This document shows, piece by piece, positions 33,057 through 42,600 of a DNA stretch of 64,000 bases. Each line of letters opens with the position of its first letter. Within the stretch, counting starts at the first letter, position 1. The notes beneath the pieces were generated by a model. It saw only the letters and a program-made list of their open reading frames with translations, was not told the DNA's origin and ran no database searches. The position numbers and the translations under genes were made by a program. The stretch comes from Acidobacteriota bacterium. GTDB lineage: Bacteria; Acidobacteriota; Terriglobia; Bryobacterales; Bryobacteraceae. Location of the stretch: contig JAFDVZ010000007.1 of the NCBI GenBank assembly GCA_018268715.1, positions 914,106 to 978,105 of the forward strand, read 5' to 3'.

Positions 33057-34988
33057 TTATGGCTCGACGTAAATGCGTACGCGGTTGCTCGCCTGGCCGT
33101 TCACTTCGAGATACAACTCGGCCGGACCGTAGTTGACGAGCTTAGGCACCTGGATTTCAATCAGATAGAAGCCCACGTAGCCAGGCGCCAGGGTGGCGCG
33201 GGTGACTTCCACCGGAACGCGATCGAGCAGGGCCCGCACCGGGGCCACCACGGCGGGCGGGTTTTCAACCGGAGCCGGAAGGCCGGTGGTCCATTCGGGT
33301 TTCACGGCGCCGAGTCCGGTGGCCAGGATCTGAATGCGGGCGTTCGAGCGGGCGGGCCGCATCGGATCGAGCAGAACGCCGTTGTCGGCATCGAGCACCA
33401 TCGGGGCGCCCTCGGAATCGACGAATATGGCCGGGGCCGCGGCCTGGAGGGGGACTCCAAAGGTCAACGGGCCGCCGGCGGCGTCCAGGGCGAGCGAGAG
33501 CATCGAGCCACGGGCCTCAAACGGGATCTGGATCTCGGACTTGGCGTCGGAGCGGGCGAGAACCGGGGTGTTGATGGCGCCGGCTCGGGCCGAACGGACG
33601 TTGGCGCCGACGACGGTGAGCAGGGCGCCTGGCGCGGCGGCGCGGTCGGATAGATCGGCGGCGCTCACCAGGCGAGGCGAGCGGACCCGATGAGGGGCGG
33701 AAGCGCCATATACGCCGTAACCCTCGAAGGCGGCGTACAGTTGATTCCCGGCGGCGTCCAACCGCACATCGGTGGCGCGAGCCGACGGAAGCCCATCGGC
33801 CAGGCTGCTCCATTGGGCGGGGGAACCAGCGCCGGCGAGATCTTCAAAAGCCATGAAAACGCCGCGTTCGCCGGCCACGTAGACAGCTCCGGTGGCGCGG
33901 TCCGCGACGACGCCGTAGGCGGGAACGTCGGGAAGATTCGCGGTCAGGTCGTCCCAGAAACCGCCGGCGTTGATGGTCCTCAAAAGATGCGGCGCGCGGG
34001 CCGTGGCAGGTGCGCTGGCGAACCGGCCGCCGAGGGCGGCGAGCGCCAGGTGCGGATTACGGGAATCCACGAAGATCGCCTCCACCGGGGCGGCGAACTG
34101 ATCCGGTCCCTGGGTCCAGGAGCGGCCGCGATCGGCGGAAACCCACAGGCGGCCGTCGGACGAGCCCGCGTAGTCGTAATCGCCGCTGGAGGCGACGGCG
34201 GTGATTGTTGCGCCGAGGGTTGCCGTCCAGGCGGTTCGCAATTGCCGGTCACGGTCGAAATCCGCGTCCTGCACGGGACGCCAGGCCAGCTTCTCTCCAG
34301 GCTGCCATTCAAACGCGCCCGAGGACTCGAGCACACGCACCGACAGGCGCAGTCCGCGACCGTTGGCGGGAGTCCCCAGAATTCGCCAGACCGGCAGGTT
34401 CGGCAGGTCCTGGTTCATACCGGTCCAGGACTGGCCCCCGTCGAGCGATCTCCACACGCCCGAGACGGTGGCGACCACGATCTCATCGGCGTCGCGAGGC
34501 GAGACCGCCAGATCCCGTAGCCCGTCGCCGAGGATCGAGACGCCCTTGAAATTCGTCAGGCTGGCCCAGTGTGCGCCTCCATCGTCGGAGCGATAGACGA
34601 ATCGACCGATCGCGTAGGCCCTGGTAGGAATTGTCCGTATTCCCCGCACCCGGGCGCCAGCCTCAGGCAGAACGGCCGCGACGGCGTCCACCGCGGGAAG
34701 CGGTCCGGCCAATTCGCGAGGAACCGGGGCCCAGGCTTCCATGTCGCGGGTTACGAAAGTGCGGTCGGCGGCGGCGCGGGCGTAGAGACGCTCGCCGTCC
34801 TCCGAGTACCAGATGCGCTCGATAGGGCCGGTGGCGACGGCGGGCAGCGACAGGTCGAGGGCGGCGTTGCCGATCTTACGCCAATCCGGCTTCGGGGTCT
34901 GGGCGAGGGCAGGCCAAGCCAGCACCGCCGCGGCCAGCGCGGCAATCAGGCGTCCCGTTGTGTTCCCTCGACACATCGACGAGTCCAT
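33057..34988 (-). CDS. Secreted BNR/sortilin-like beta-propeller with Solibacter C-terminal domain
   Basis: 643 residues from the ATG at 34988, chosen because CAGGA lies 5 bp upstream; the frame stays open to 35018, and an ATG also exists at 34976. After a signal peptide (GRLIAALAAAVLAWPALAQ) come repeated BNR/VPS10-like blades with SxDxGxxW motifs: RSDDGGAHWASL, RSLDGGQSWTG and VSADRGRSWTQG. The last 230 residues match the Solibacter C-terminal domain (TIGR03437-like): ILATGLGAVKPEWTTGLPAP and GFYLIEIQVPKLVNYGPAEL. Functions of this domain are unknown; the protein is probably an extracellular or surface binding protein. It is divergent from the FecR gene. Confidence 0.88.
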   Translation of the reverse strand: MDSSMCRGNTTGRLIAALAAAVLAWPALAQTPKPDWRKIGNAALDLSLPAVATGPIERIWYSEDGERLYARAAADRTFVTRDMEAWAPVPRELAGPLPAVDAVAAVLPEAGARVRGIRTIPTRAYAIGRFVYRSDDGGAHWASLTNFKGVSILGDGLRDLAVSPRDADEIVVATVSGVWRSLDGGQSWTGMNQDLPNLPVWRILGTPANGRGLRLSVRVLESSGAFEWQPGEKLAWRPVQDADFDRDRQLRTAWTATLGATITAVASSGDYDYAGSSDGRLWVSADRGRSWTQGPDQFAAPVEAIFVDSRNPHLALAALGGRFASAPATARAPHLLRTINAGGFWDDLTANLPDVPAYGVVADRATGAVYVAGERGVFMAFEDLAGAGSPAQWSSLADGLPSARATDVRLDAAGNQLYAAFEGYGVYGASAPHRVRSPRLVSAADLSDRAAAPGALLTVVGANVRSARAGAINTPVLARSDAKSEIQIPFEARGSMLSLALDAAGGPLTFGVPLQAAAPAIFVDSEGAPMVLDADNGVLLDPMRPARSNARIQILATGLGAVKPEWTTGLPAPVENPPAVVAPVRALLDRVPVEVTRATLAPGYVGFYLIEIQVPKLVNYGPAELYLEVNGQASNRVRIYVEP

Positions 34989-35103
34989 TTTATCCTGAGA
35001 TCGGACTTTTGCCCCCATACCAATGTTGGGCAGTTCACCTATTTTATTCGGTTTCCCGCCTTGCCCCCGGCAGGTTCCCGGATTGCTCTTGCAATTTTGG
35101 TGT

Positions 35104-35118
35104 TAGACTGAGAGTCTA
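35104..35118. promoter_or_regulatory. Perfect inverted repeat upstream of the FecR gene
   Basis: TAGACT (35104-35109), GAG, AGTCTA (35113-35118), 63 bp before the FecR start and in the divergent control region. A candidate dimeric operator; no -35/-10 pair could be assigned. Confidence 0.35.
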
Positions 35119-35181
35119 CAAGGCGCGTGAGGCACTATGCTGTAGAACGGAATCCAGCCGATTCCGGGTACAGGGGAGTTT

Positions 35182-35934
35182 ATGCCGCGGAGAATGGGGT
35201 GGACGACGATAGCCGGGCTGCTCATCGCAGCCAGTCTGCCCGTGGTGTGCCTTGGGCAGATCTTTCCGCCGGCTCCTGAAGCCGCCGCCAAAGTGGTCAA
35301 CCTGACCGGGTCCGTATCCGTACTCCGAGACAACCAGCCGTGGGCCCTTTCGATGGGCGACAGTGTCCAGGTGCGTCAGGTGATCGTGAGCGGTCCGGAC
35401 GGCCACGCGGTATTCCAGGTGTCGGACGGCAGCACCTTTGAAGTTTTCCCGAACTCCTATGTGACGTTTCGGAAGAATCCCCCGAATTGGCGCGACTTGC
35501 TGGATGTCCTGGTGGGACGGGTGAAGGTCCACATTCAAAAGCTGGGCAATCAACCGAATCCGAACCGGATTTACACGCCGACCGCCGTCATCTCCGTGCG
35601 CGGCACAACCTTCGACGTCGATGTGAGCGACGAGGACGAATCGACCCAGGTGTCGGTGGAGGAGGGGACGGTTGCGGTCCAACACGCCCTGCTTCCGCGC
35701 GGCAATCCGAAGATCCTGAACGACGGCGAATCCCTGATCGTTTACAAGACGCAGCCGCTTGAAGCGCGGGTTATCGACCGCGGGACCATCGCCCAGCACG
35801 TGCTGCGGGCGTTGATCGACGCGGCGTCCACGGCCCTGACGCGCACCGGACGCGTGGGCGGAAGCCTTCCCGGATCCGGGAGTACGAGCGGCGACACGAA
35901 GCGCCCAGAGCCTCCTCCGCCTCCTCCACAGTAG
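35182..35934 (+). CDS. Exported FecR-domain protein
   Basis: 250 residues with a signal peptide (WTTIAGLLIAASLPVVCLGQ). The centre is a FecR domain: AAKVVNLTGSVSVLRDNQPW, VSGPDGHAVFQVSDGSTFEV, the strongly conserved YTPTAVISVRGTTFDVDV and VSVEEGTVAV. The C-terminus is low-complexity (SGSTSGDTKRPEPPPPPPQ). Classical FecR proteins are anti-sigma factors with an N-terminal membrane helix; this one is a secreted form without a sigma gene nearby, common in Acidobacteria. It ends 105 bp before the first micropeptide gene on the same strand, so it could be transcribed with the array. Confidence 0.88.
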   Translation: MPRRMGWTTIAGLLIAASLPVVCLGQIFPPAPEAAAKVVNLTGSVSVLRDNQPWALSMGDSVQVRQVIVSGPDGHAVFQVSDGSTFEVFPNSYVTFRKNPPNWRDLLDVLVGRVKVHIQKLGNQPNPNRIYTPTAVISVRGTTFDVDVSDEDESTQVSVEEGTVAVQHALLPRGNPKILNDGESLIVYKTQPLEARVIDRGTIAQHVLRALIDAASTALTRTGRVGGSLPGSGSTSGDTKRPEPPPPPPQ

Positions 35935-36039
35935 GCTGGCGACTTTCCTCTAAATAAATCTGGTCCGATTGATCGATCTCGCGAAGGTCCTGCGCACTTC
36001 ATGGTGTGAGCGAGTTCGAATCGAAAGGAGGAGATGGTC

Positions 36040-36105
36040 ATGAAAGTTCAGACTTCGGTGAAGGCTGGTTTCAATCCGCAACCGGATCCCCCGGGCCGCC
36101 GCTAA
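36040..36105 (+). CDS. Micropeptide 1 of 3 (21 residues, KAGFNPQPDPPGRR ending)
   Basis: Encodes 21 residues: MKVQTSV followed by KAGFNPQPDPPGRR and TAA. AGGAGG at 36026-36031 is 8 bp from this ATG, the ideal spacing; an ATG two codons earlier (36034) is too close and is absent from copy 3. The peptide is basic at the start and proline-rich at the end, with no hydrophobic stretch, so it is not a signal peptide or membrane peptide. I recognise no established family. Expression together with copies 2 and 3 is likely. The reading frame is supported by mostly synonymous or conservative differences among the copies. Confidence 0.8.
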   Translation: MKVQTSVKAGFNPQPDPPGRR

Positions 36106-36151
36106 TCGGGCGTTGCAGTGGGGGCGCGAGAGTGGCTCCCTGGAACCGAAT

Positions 36152-36179
36152 CGCGTGGCGCCGGGAATGCCGCCGCGCG
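36152..36179 (+). promoter_or_regulatory. Conserved stem-loop in spacer 1 of the micropeptide array
   Basis: CGCGTGGCG (36152-36160) pairs with CGCCGCGCG (36171-36179), nine pairs including one U-G, around a 10-nt loop CCGGGAATGC. Not followed by Ts. It could punctuate or stabilise the polycistronic mRNA. Confidence 0.6.
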
Positions 36180-36232
36180 GGTTCGTCGACGGTGTCCGCA
36201 AAATCAAAAACAGATCGATGGAGGAGATGGTC

Positions 36233-36298
36233 ATGAAAGTTCAAACTCAGGTGAAGGCTGGTTTCAACCCGCAACCCGAGCCCCCGGGCCGCCGCTAG
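36233..36298 (+). CDS. Micropeptide 2 of 3 (21 residues, KAGFNPQPEPPGRR ending)
   Basis: 21 residues: MKVQTQV followed by KAGFNPQPEPPGRR and TAG, preceded by GGAGGAG. It differs from copy 1 at residue 6 (Q for S) and residue 16 (E for D); the other base changes (CAA for CAG, AAC for AAT, CCC for CCG) are silent. The upstream ATG-GTC pair seen in copy 1 is also present here at 36227. Confidence 0.8.
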   Translation: MKVQTQVKAGFNPQPEPPGRR

Positions 36299-36341
36299 TC
36301 GCGTTGCGACGGGGGGGTGCGAAGGCTCCCTGGAGCCGAAT

Positions 36342-36369
36342 CGCGTGGCGCTGGGAATGCCGCCGCGCG
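36342..36369 (+). promoter_or_regulatory. Conserved stem-loop in spacer 2 of the micropeptide array
   Basis: The same two 9-nt arms as in spacer 1 (36342-36350 and 36361-36369), with loop CTGGGAATGC differing by one base. Conservation of both arms in the two spacers supports a functional RNA structure. Confidence 0.6.
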
Positions 36370-36405
36370 AGTCAGCAAGATCGAAACAGATTGATAGGAG
36401 GAGCG

Positions 36406-36471
36406 ATGAAAGTTCAGACTCCCGTGAAGGCTGGGTTTAATCCGCAACCGGATCCCCCGGGCCGCCACTAG
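36406..36471 (+). CDS. Micropeptide 3 of 3 (21 residues, KAGFNPQPDPPGRH ending)
   Basis: 21 residues: MKVQTPV followed by KAGFNPQPDPPGRH and TAG, preceded by AGGAGGAGCG. There is only one in-frame ATG, fixing the start for the family. Residue 6 is now P, and the last residue H instead of R. The silent changes GGG, TTT and CCG continue the pattern of codon drift under a fixed peptide sequence. A terminator-like hairpin follows 19 bp after the stop. Confidence 0.8.
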   Translation: MKVQTPVKAGFNPQPDPPGRH

Positions 36472-36489
36472 GCTCGATTTGCCAACTCC

Positions 36490-36515
36490 AGGGCCGCTGC
36501 GGCGGCCCTTCCCTC
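36490..36515 (+). terminator. Terminator-like hairpin closing the micropeptide array
   Basis: AGGGCCGC (36490-36497), loop TGCG, GCGGCCCT (36502-36509): a perfect 8-bp stem with a 4-nt loop, followed by a pyrimidine-rich tail TCCCTCCTTG. It starts 18 bp after the last peptide stop, as expected for an intrinsic terminator with a weak U-tract. Confidence 0.75.
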
Positions 36516-36600
36516 CTTGTGCCGACCTCCCCGATCCCTCCGATAACCCCCCCTTGCGCGACCGGTGAGCCTCCCGGAAATGCCAACCCGTGTTGACCGG

Positions 36601-39600
36601 CTACTGAACGGCGACGGTTACCCCGGCCTGCGAGGACACTCCGTCAACCGAGATCGTGATGGGCTGAGGGCCTGGCGGCAAGCCCGCTGGGACAACGATG
36701 TCCACTTGCAGGACTCCTTCAAAATACCCGGGCGCGGATCTCGCGGCCCACACTTCCGCGGCGACGCCTCCGATGGACGCTGTAACCGGGAGCAACGGCT
36801 TCACGAGGAAGGGCGGCGACGTAACTCCCGTGATTCCGGCGGGCGACGTTTGTCCTTCCCCCGTCGCTATGATTGCGATCGTGGATCCGGGGGCGGCCGG
36901 GTTTGCGGCGCTGTTCACGCTGTTGTCCTGGTTGAGGATGACGCCCTGGCCGACGCCGGTTGAGCCGACGGTGAAGATTGCCGGCGCCGCGGCCGTGACG
37001 GGAAGAACCCATGCCACCGCCTGCACGAGGCCCGAAGGCGCCGTGTAGGTGACACGCATCGCGGTGGAGGTGCGGCCGGTGACTTCATAAGGCACGATCA
37101 GGTTGGTCTGGTTCGTCGAGGTGTAGACGATCGGCGCGGGGACGCCGTCGAAGGTGACCCTAAGACCGTTCAGTTCGGCCGCCAGCTTGCCCGTGGGATC
37201 GAGTTTCAGACCGCTTGGCGCCGCGGCGCCGACGGCGTAGCCTCGAAGGCTGACGATCTCTCCGGGGGCGACGGCTCCCGCGATGCCGGACGCCACGTTC
37301 ACCACGCTGGCGAGCGCGGGCGGGGTCGCGCGGCCGGGCTCCACCAGGAGAGTCACGGGGACGTAGAGCGAGTCGCCGGGGGACTGGATGGTGAAGGATC
37401 CGTCGTATTGGCCCGGCTTCAAGGGCGGGTTCACGATGCCAATGGACAGGGTTGTGGGTGTCGGGGCGCTGTAGCGGTCGACTACGTTGAGCCAGGCGCC
37501 GCTGGTGAAGATGGTCACCGGTACAGGGATGCCGGCGGAGTCGAGCAGCGCGCTTTGATAGTCGACGAGGGGGGCTCCCACGGTCTGCACGAAGGTGAAG
37601 CTGGGCTTGGAGATGGTCAGTTTCGGCGGCTTGCTCCAGACTGCGAACTTCACCGGAACCGCGATGGGGGCCTGGCCGGGTTCGGAGATGGTCACCGCTC
37701 CGGTGTAAACGGCTGGGGTCAGTCCGGCCGGATTTACGGTGACGACTACCGTCTGGTTGGAGTCGGCCTCCGCGGTCATCCAGGGTTGGTCGACGGTTGC
37801 GGTAATCACTCCTTGAGGGTCTACGTTGATGGTCTGGCGCTGGGCCGCGGAGCCGGTGAGGGCGGAGAAGACGAGGCCGTCCGGCCCGGTTCCCGAGGCT
37901 CCAAGAAACGTCTGAAATGTTTGGACTCCGGTGAAGGTGAAGGTCGCGGGAATGACGACGACATTGCCCGGGCTGGAGATGGTCATCGATGCCCCGGTGG
38001 TGCGCTGCTGATAGTAGATCTGCGATGTGACGGCGGGGTCCCAGGTGAGGGTGAGCGTCGCGGGAGTGGTTCCGCTCATGGGGGAGACCTTGAGCCACGT
38101 TCCTTCATCGAGGGTGATCGAGAACGGCGTGGGAGCGGCGCTGGCGGCGAGCGTCACCGTCTGTTGGTAGGGCGCCGCCGTGGTGGACGGGGCGGTGAAG
38201 GCGATCGTCGCGGGGCTGGCGGATAGGATGGGCACGGCCGCGGCGGTGACGGTGAGGGTGACCGGGAGGGCTGCTTCGCTCGCCGCGGCGCCACGAACCT
38301 GGATCGTCCCCTGGTAGACTCCGGGCGCGAGACCGGACGGGTTGAAGGAGACAGTCAGCGTCGCGCCGCTCAGATAGGTGGGGGCCGTTTTCACCGAGAG
38401 CCAGCTTGCTCCCGAGGCAGCGGTGGCCGTGACGGACACGGAGCGCGCGACCAGGACCGTCCGGTCGGCGGGCGCCGGCGCCCCGGTCTGCCAGGCGACG
38501 GCTAGCGAGGCTGGAGTTAGCGACATCGCGGGGGCGGATGGGACGGCCGCGGTGTCGACTGGCGTCGTGGATGTCAGACAGGCCGGCAGACCCCCAGGTC
38601 CGCCGCAGAGAGACATCGCGACGACTCGGACCGGGCGGTCCGCGTTGAGCGAGAAGTTCGAGTCGCTTATTCCGTCGGCGAGGACCCATCCACCGGGTGG
38701 GATGACGTAGCTCGCGCCGAAGGAGTTCGCCCAGGAGCAGCAGTGCGCCCATGTGTAGGCGATCGACGCTGCCGTGGCGCTCGGGTTCTGGATGGCGACG
38801 GCGCCTCCCGCATAGGACGAGTAGCCGGTCACGCTGGGGGATGCGAAGAGCGGAAACAGCGGCTGCGTGCTGGAAAATTGGGCGCCATAGGTGGAGCCCT
38901 GGGACGACGGCGCTCCCGACTGGAAGCAGTAGTACTCGAATTTGTGCGATCCGTCCGTAACTCGGGCTAACTTGCCTGCTAACTCGGCGTCGCCTCCGAT
39001 GACTAAGTCGATTTCGGTTGGAGATATGTAGTGAGTGGAAGCTAGGGCGACGCCTTCGATCACGAGTTGGGATGCTTCGGTGAAGCCCGTTCCGGATACG
39101 GGGACCGTGGCGCCAGCGGCAAGCACGCCCATGTTGGCCGGGATGTCGCGTATGGATAGGGAACCGCCGACGGTGACTGAGCCAGGCTCGACGGTGACGG
39201 TCGAGTCAGGAGACGTCGCGGCGACGGGAAGGCGGCCGAAGGCCGTCGGTGAGACGGGGACCGACACCACGATGACCGGCAGTCCGGCGAGTTGGCCGAT
39301 GCCGGCTGTGCCCGAGGCGAATTGTATGTCGATGTTAGGCCAGTCGATGGTGGCGACGCCCACGGAGTCGGCGTTCGCCCCGAATAATCCCACCCGGACG
39401 TCCGGGCCGAACGCGGTGGGATCCAACTTGAGAACCAGGCGGCCGGCGGCGATTGCAGTGGGTTGTTGCGCGTAGATCCTGATTTGAGCCCATCCGCCCG
39501 CGGGCGCGGATTCGTTCGAGATGCGGAGGGCGACGGGCGGCGCGGCGAGGACGGACGGCGCGGCGATCGAAACAGCCAGCAGCAGGGCGGCGGCTCCTCG

Positions 39601-39606
39601 AGTCAT
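36601..39606 (-). CDS. Large secreted BACON/Ig-like repeat protein with Solibacter C-terminal domain
   Basis: 1001 residues from the ATG at 39606 (signal peptide MTRGAAALLLAVSIAAPSVL); the frame extends to a TTG at 39636 next to a terminator, which is rejected. The N-terminal part is cohesin-like (GRLVLKLDPTAFGPDVRVG). The middle has at least four BACON-type beta-sandwich repeats with the signature VSFNPSGLAPGVYQGTIQV, ATVDQPWMTAEADSNQTVVV and NPAGLTPAVYTGAVTISEPG. The final 230 residues are a TIGR03437-like domain (ASGIAGAVAPGEIVSLRGYA, APGYFEGVLQVDIVVPAGLP). Probably an extracellular carbohydrate- or surface-binding protein. It lies downstream of the Oar receptor but is separated from it by a strong terminator. 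Confidence 0.85.
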   Translation of the reverse strand: MTRGAAALLLAVSIAAPSVLAAPPVALRISNESAPAGGWAQIRIYAQQPTAIAAGRLVLKLDPTAFGPDVRVGLFGANADSVGVATIDWPNIDIQFASGTAGIGQLAGLPVIVVSVPVSPTAFGRLPVAATSPDSTVTVEPGSVTVGGSLSIRDIPANMGVLAAGATVPVSGTGFTEASQLVIEGVALASTHYISPTEIDLVIGGDAELAGKLARVTDGSHKFEYYCFQSGAPSSQGSTYGAQFSSTQPLFPLFASPSVTGYSSYAGGAVAIQNPSATAASIAYTWAHCCSWANSFGASYVIPPGGWVLADGISDSNFSLNADRPVRVVAMSLCGGPGGLPACLTSTTPVDTAAVPSAPAMSLTPASLAVAWQTGAPAPADRTVLVARSVSVTATAASGASWLSVKTAPTYLSGATLTVSFNPSGLAPGVYQGTIQVRGAAASEAALPVTLTVTAAAVPILSASPATIAFTAPSTTAAPYQQTVTLAASAAPTPFSITLDEGTWLKVSPMSGTTPATLTLTWDPAVTSQIYYQQRTTGASMTISSPGNVVVIPATFTFTGVQTFQTFLGASGTGPDGLVFSALTGSAAQRQTINVDPQGVITATVDQPWMTAEADSNQTVVVTVNPAGLTPAVYTGAVTISEPGQAPIAVPVKFAVWSKPPKLTISKPSFTFVQTVGAPLVDYQSALLDSAGIPVPVTIFTSGAWLNVVDRYSAPTPTTLSIGIVNPPLKPGQYDGSFTIQSPGDSLYVPVTLLVEPGRATPPALASVVNVASGIAGAVAPGEIVSLRGYAVGAAAPSGLKLDPTGKLAAELNGLRVTFDGVPAPIVYTSTNQTNLIVPYEVTGRTSTAMRVTYTAPSGLVQAVAWVLPVTAAAPAIFTVGSTGVGQGVILNQDNSVNSAANPAAPGSTIAIIATGEGQTSPAGITGVTSPPFLVKPLLPVTASIGGVAAEVWAARSAPGYFEGVLQVDIVVPAGLPPGPQPITISVDGVSSQAGVTVAVQ

Positions 39607-39636
39607 GCCTTTATTATGGCTGACTAACAGAAACAA

Positions 39637-39668
39637 AACGGCCCGGAACCTTGCGATTCCGGGCCGTT
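39637..39668 (-). terminator. Strong intrinsic terminator of the Oar receptor gene
   Basis: AACGGCCCGGAA (39637-39648), 8-nt loop, TTCCGGGCCGTT (39657-39668): a perfect 12-bp stem. Read on the minus strand it is followed by TTTTGTTTCTG, a good U-tract. It starts 22 bp after the receptor stop codon. Confidence 0.9.
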
Positions 39669-39690
39669 GATTGAAACGAGTGAGACGGGG

Positions 39691-42600
39691 CTAGAAGTCC
39701 AGCCGCAGACCCATCGAGATGTAGCGCTGGCCGTCCATCGGACCCGTCGGGCGGCCGAAGTTGGCGTTGCCGACCGTGACGTTGACGTTGCCCAGGTCGG
39801 AGCGGTTGAAGGCGTTCATGAAGTCGGCGCGGTAACGCAGCTTCACGCTTTCCCAGATCGCGAAGTCCTTCTGCAAGGAGATGTTCTCGTTGCGGAAGTA
39901 CGGGTTCCGGACCGCGTTGTTGTAAATCGACGTGCTGCCGAGCGTGTAGGCCGAGGCCGCCACGAACGGCGCGTTGGTTCCGTAGTTGAAGTAGCGGCTG
40001 TTGGGGTTGTTCGGATCCATATCCGTCGCGCCCATGCCGGTGCGGATGCCATTGCCGGTGTAGACGGCCTTGGTGATCGGCGTGAAGAGCACGCCGGCGC
40101 CGTTCGGGTTGCCGGCGGTCAGGATCTCGAGCGGCACGCTGGAGCGGTACTGCATGGCGGCCGAGATCGACCACCCGCCCGTGGCGAGGTTCACCAGATG
40201 GTTCGAACCGCCCAGGAACTTCTTGCCGCGTCCGAAGGGCAACTGGTACACCATGAGGATGTTCAGCGACTTCGGGATATCCATCGGCGAATAGGTCTTG
40301 GCGTCGGCGATGTTGTAGCTGTCGCCGGTCTGGACCTGCGCGCCCTGGCTGAAGATCTGGCGGTAAGTCATGAGCGTCAGGCTCTTGGACCAGACGAAGG
40401 AGGTGATCAACTGGAGGTCGCCGAACTTGCGCTCGACCTTGGTCTGAAGCGAATCGTACCAGGTCTTGCCGACGCCGGCGTTGCCTTCGCGAAGATCGCC
40501 GTACTGCGGGAACGGACGCAGCGCCTGGGCGAGCGTCGCGCCGCCGCCCCAACCGGCCGCGAAGCCGGCGAACGGCTCCTTGTAGCCAGCCGCGACGACC
40601 GCGGGATCGTTGATGTTCTTGCCGAGCAGGGAGCCGAGCGCGAAGTACGCCGGGTTCAACTGGTTGAGGTACACCGAAGAGTTCAGGCCGTAGCCGCGGT
40701 TGCCGACGTAGGCGGCTTCAATGGCGAAGCGCTGAACCTCATGCTGGACGGTGAAGCTCCAGTTGTAGATGCGAGGCGCCATGCCGTAGTGCTGCCCCTG
40801 GTAGAACTCGTTGCCCATGTTGTTGAAGTTGTCGGCCGTGGGGTCGAACGGCTTCTTGACGGTGCTGGTTCCGGTGGCGCGGATTCCGTTGTCCCAGAAC
40901 AGGGCGGGATTGATGCCGTCGGAGCTGGCCGACAGCGGCGCGCCGCCGACGCCGTCGGTGCAACCGCAACCGCCGTTGCCGAGGGTTTGATAGTAGATGC
41001 CGAAGCCGCCGCGCAGGACGGTCTTGTCACGCAGGCGGTAGGCGAAGCCGGCGCGCGGACCGATGTCCTTGTAGTCGGTGGGGTAGAAGCGCTTGACGCC
41101 CGAGCGTCCCGAACCCGAGCCGGCGTATACCAGGGCGCCGGGCAGGCCGCCCGCGCCGGGATTGGGCAGGGTGAGGTCGACCGTGGAGGTCAAGCCGTCG
41201 CGCGAGTGCCAGCCGATCGGGACCTCGTAACGGACGCCGACGTTCAGGGTCAGGCGAGGGGTGACGCGCCAGTCATCCTGGAAGAACCCGGCGTGGTAGC
41301 CGTAACGGGTCTGACCGATGATGACGGGCAGCGTGGTCTGGCTGGCGCTGTCGGCCGCGCCGAGCAGCATGCTGGCGAAGGCGTTGCCGGTGGCGTTCTT
41401 GTTGGTGGGATCGGCGGTCTGATAGCGGCTGAAGACGTACGCGCCGTTGGTGCCGGCCCAGTCGTCGCCGGTGGTCTGCAGGCGGCGGATGTCCCAACCC
41501 ATCTTGTATTCGTGCTTGCCCTTCACCCAGCTCAGCTGCTGTGACCACTGGTAGGTGTAGTTGAACTGTCCGCCGTTGTCCACCTTGCCCTGGTTCATGC
41601 CCCAGCTGGTGAGGTTGTCGGTGGAGAAGGAGATGTACGGCGTCGCGTCGGCCTTGCCGGTGAGTCCAGGGAAGCCCCACTTGGAGCCCCAGCCGCGTTC
41701 TTCCGGATTGTTCCAGCGCTGAATGGTCTGGCTGTTGCCGAAGGTGGTGTGCAGCAGCTTGGTCGGGCTGATGATCCAGTCCCAGTTGCCGCGGTAGTCT
41801 TCCGGATACTGGCCGTTCTGGAGGCCGTTGGAGAGGGCGCCGGAAAACTGGCTGGGCGCGAGGTCGAAATAGTTGCGGCGCGTCATGAAGAACGACACGC
41901 GCTGGCTGGGCGAGAACGAATGGTCCGCCTTGATGGTCCACAGCGTGTCGTCGTGCGTGCTGCTGCCGACCAGGGTGTAGTTCGCCGTCACGCCGCCGCC
42001 GCTGTTGGGATCGGGGATGTACGGGACGATCTTGCTGGAAATGGCGCTCCAACGGCTCTTCGGAATGATGTTGCCGGGGAACATGGTGCGAGTGGTGACG
42101 CCGCCGGCGGTCTGCGTGGTGGAGGGGTCGTAGATGCCGTAGGCGAGGCCGCTGAAATCGCCGTTCTTCATGGCGAGGGTCGGGACGGTTTCACCCGCGG
42201 TGATGACGGGCGTCGCGGGACGCACGTCCTTGGCGTAAGTGAAATAGAAGAAGGTCTTGTTCCGGCCGTCGTAGACCTTGGGGATCCACACGGGACCGCC
42301 CGCCGTGCCGCCTTCCTCATTCAGGCGCACCTTGGCGCGGTAGCCGGGGGTGCGTCCCACGACCTGGTTGCTGGACCAGCCGGCCGCTTCGAAGATGTCG
42401 CGGCGCAGGTTCCAGAAGCCGGAGCCGTGGTAGGCGTTGCTGCCCGACTTGGTGGTGATCATTTCGAGTCCGCCGCCCAGACGGCCGTACTCGGCGTTGA
42501 AGGTGGAGGTGACCAGCTTCATTTCCTGGTAGGCTTCAAAGCCGGGGAAGTAGAAGTTGGTTCCGCCCGATTCCGGGATGGTGATGCTCGCGCCGTCGAT

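Larger units (their letters stand above)
36024..36471 (+). repeat. Tandem triplicate: ribosome site + micropeptide gene + stem-loop spacer
   Basis: Three peptide genes start at 36040, 36233 and 36406 (offsets 193 and 173 bp). Each follows a strong GGAGGAG ribosome site. The two spacers share a 45-bp block (36135-36179 and 36325-36369) with only two differences, making them more conserved than the synonymous positions of the peptide genes (7-9 differences per 66 bp). This is a gene array, not a CRISPR: units code for protein and are of unequal length. Confidence 0.9.

Noticed and set aside
36024..36471. CRISPR-like repeat array
   Set aside because: Repeats are long, unequal in spacing, contain open frames with ribosome sites, and no cas genes are present.
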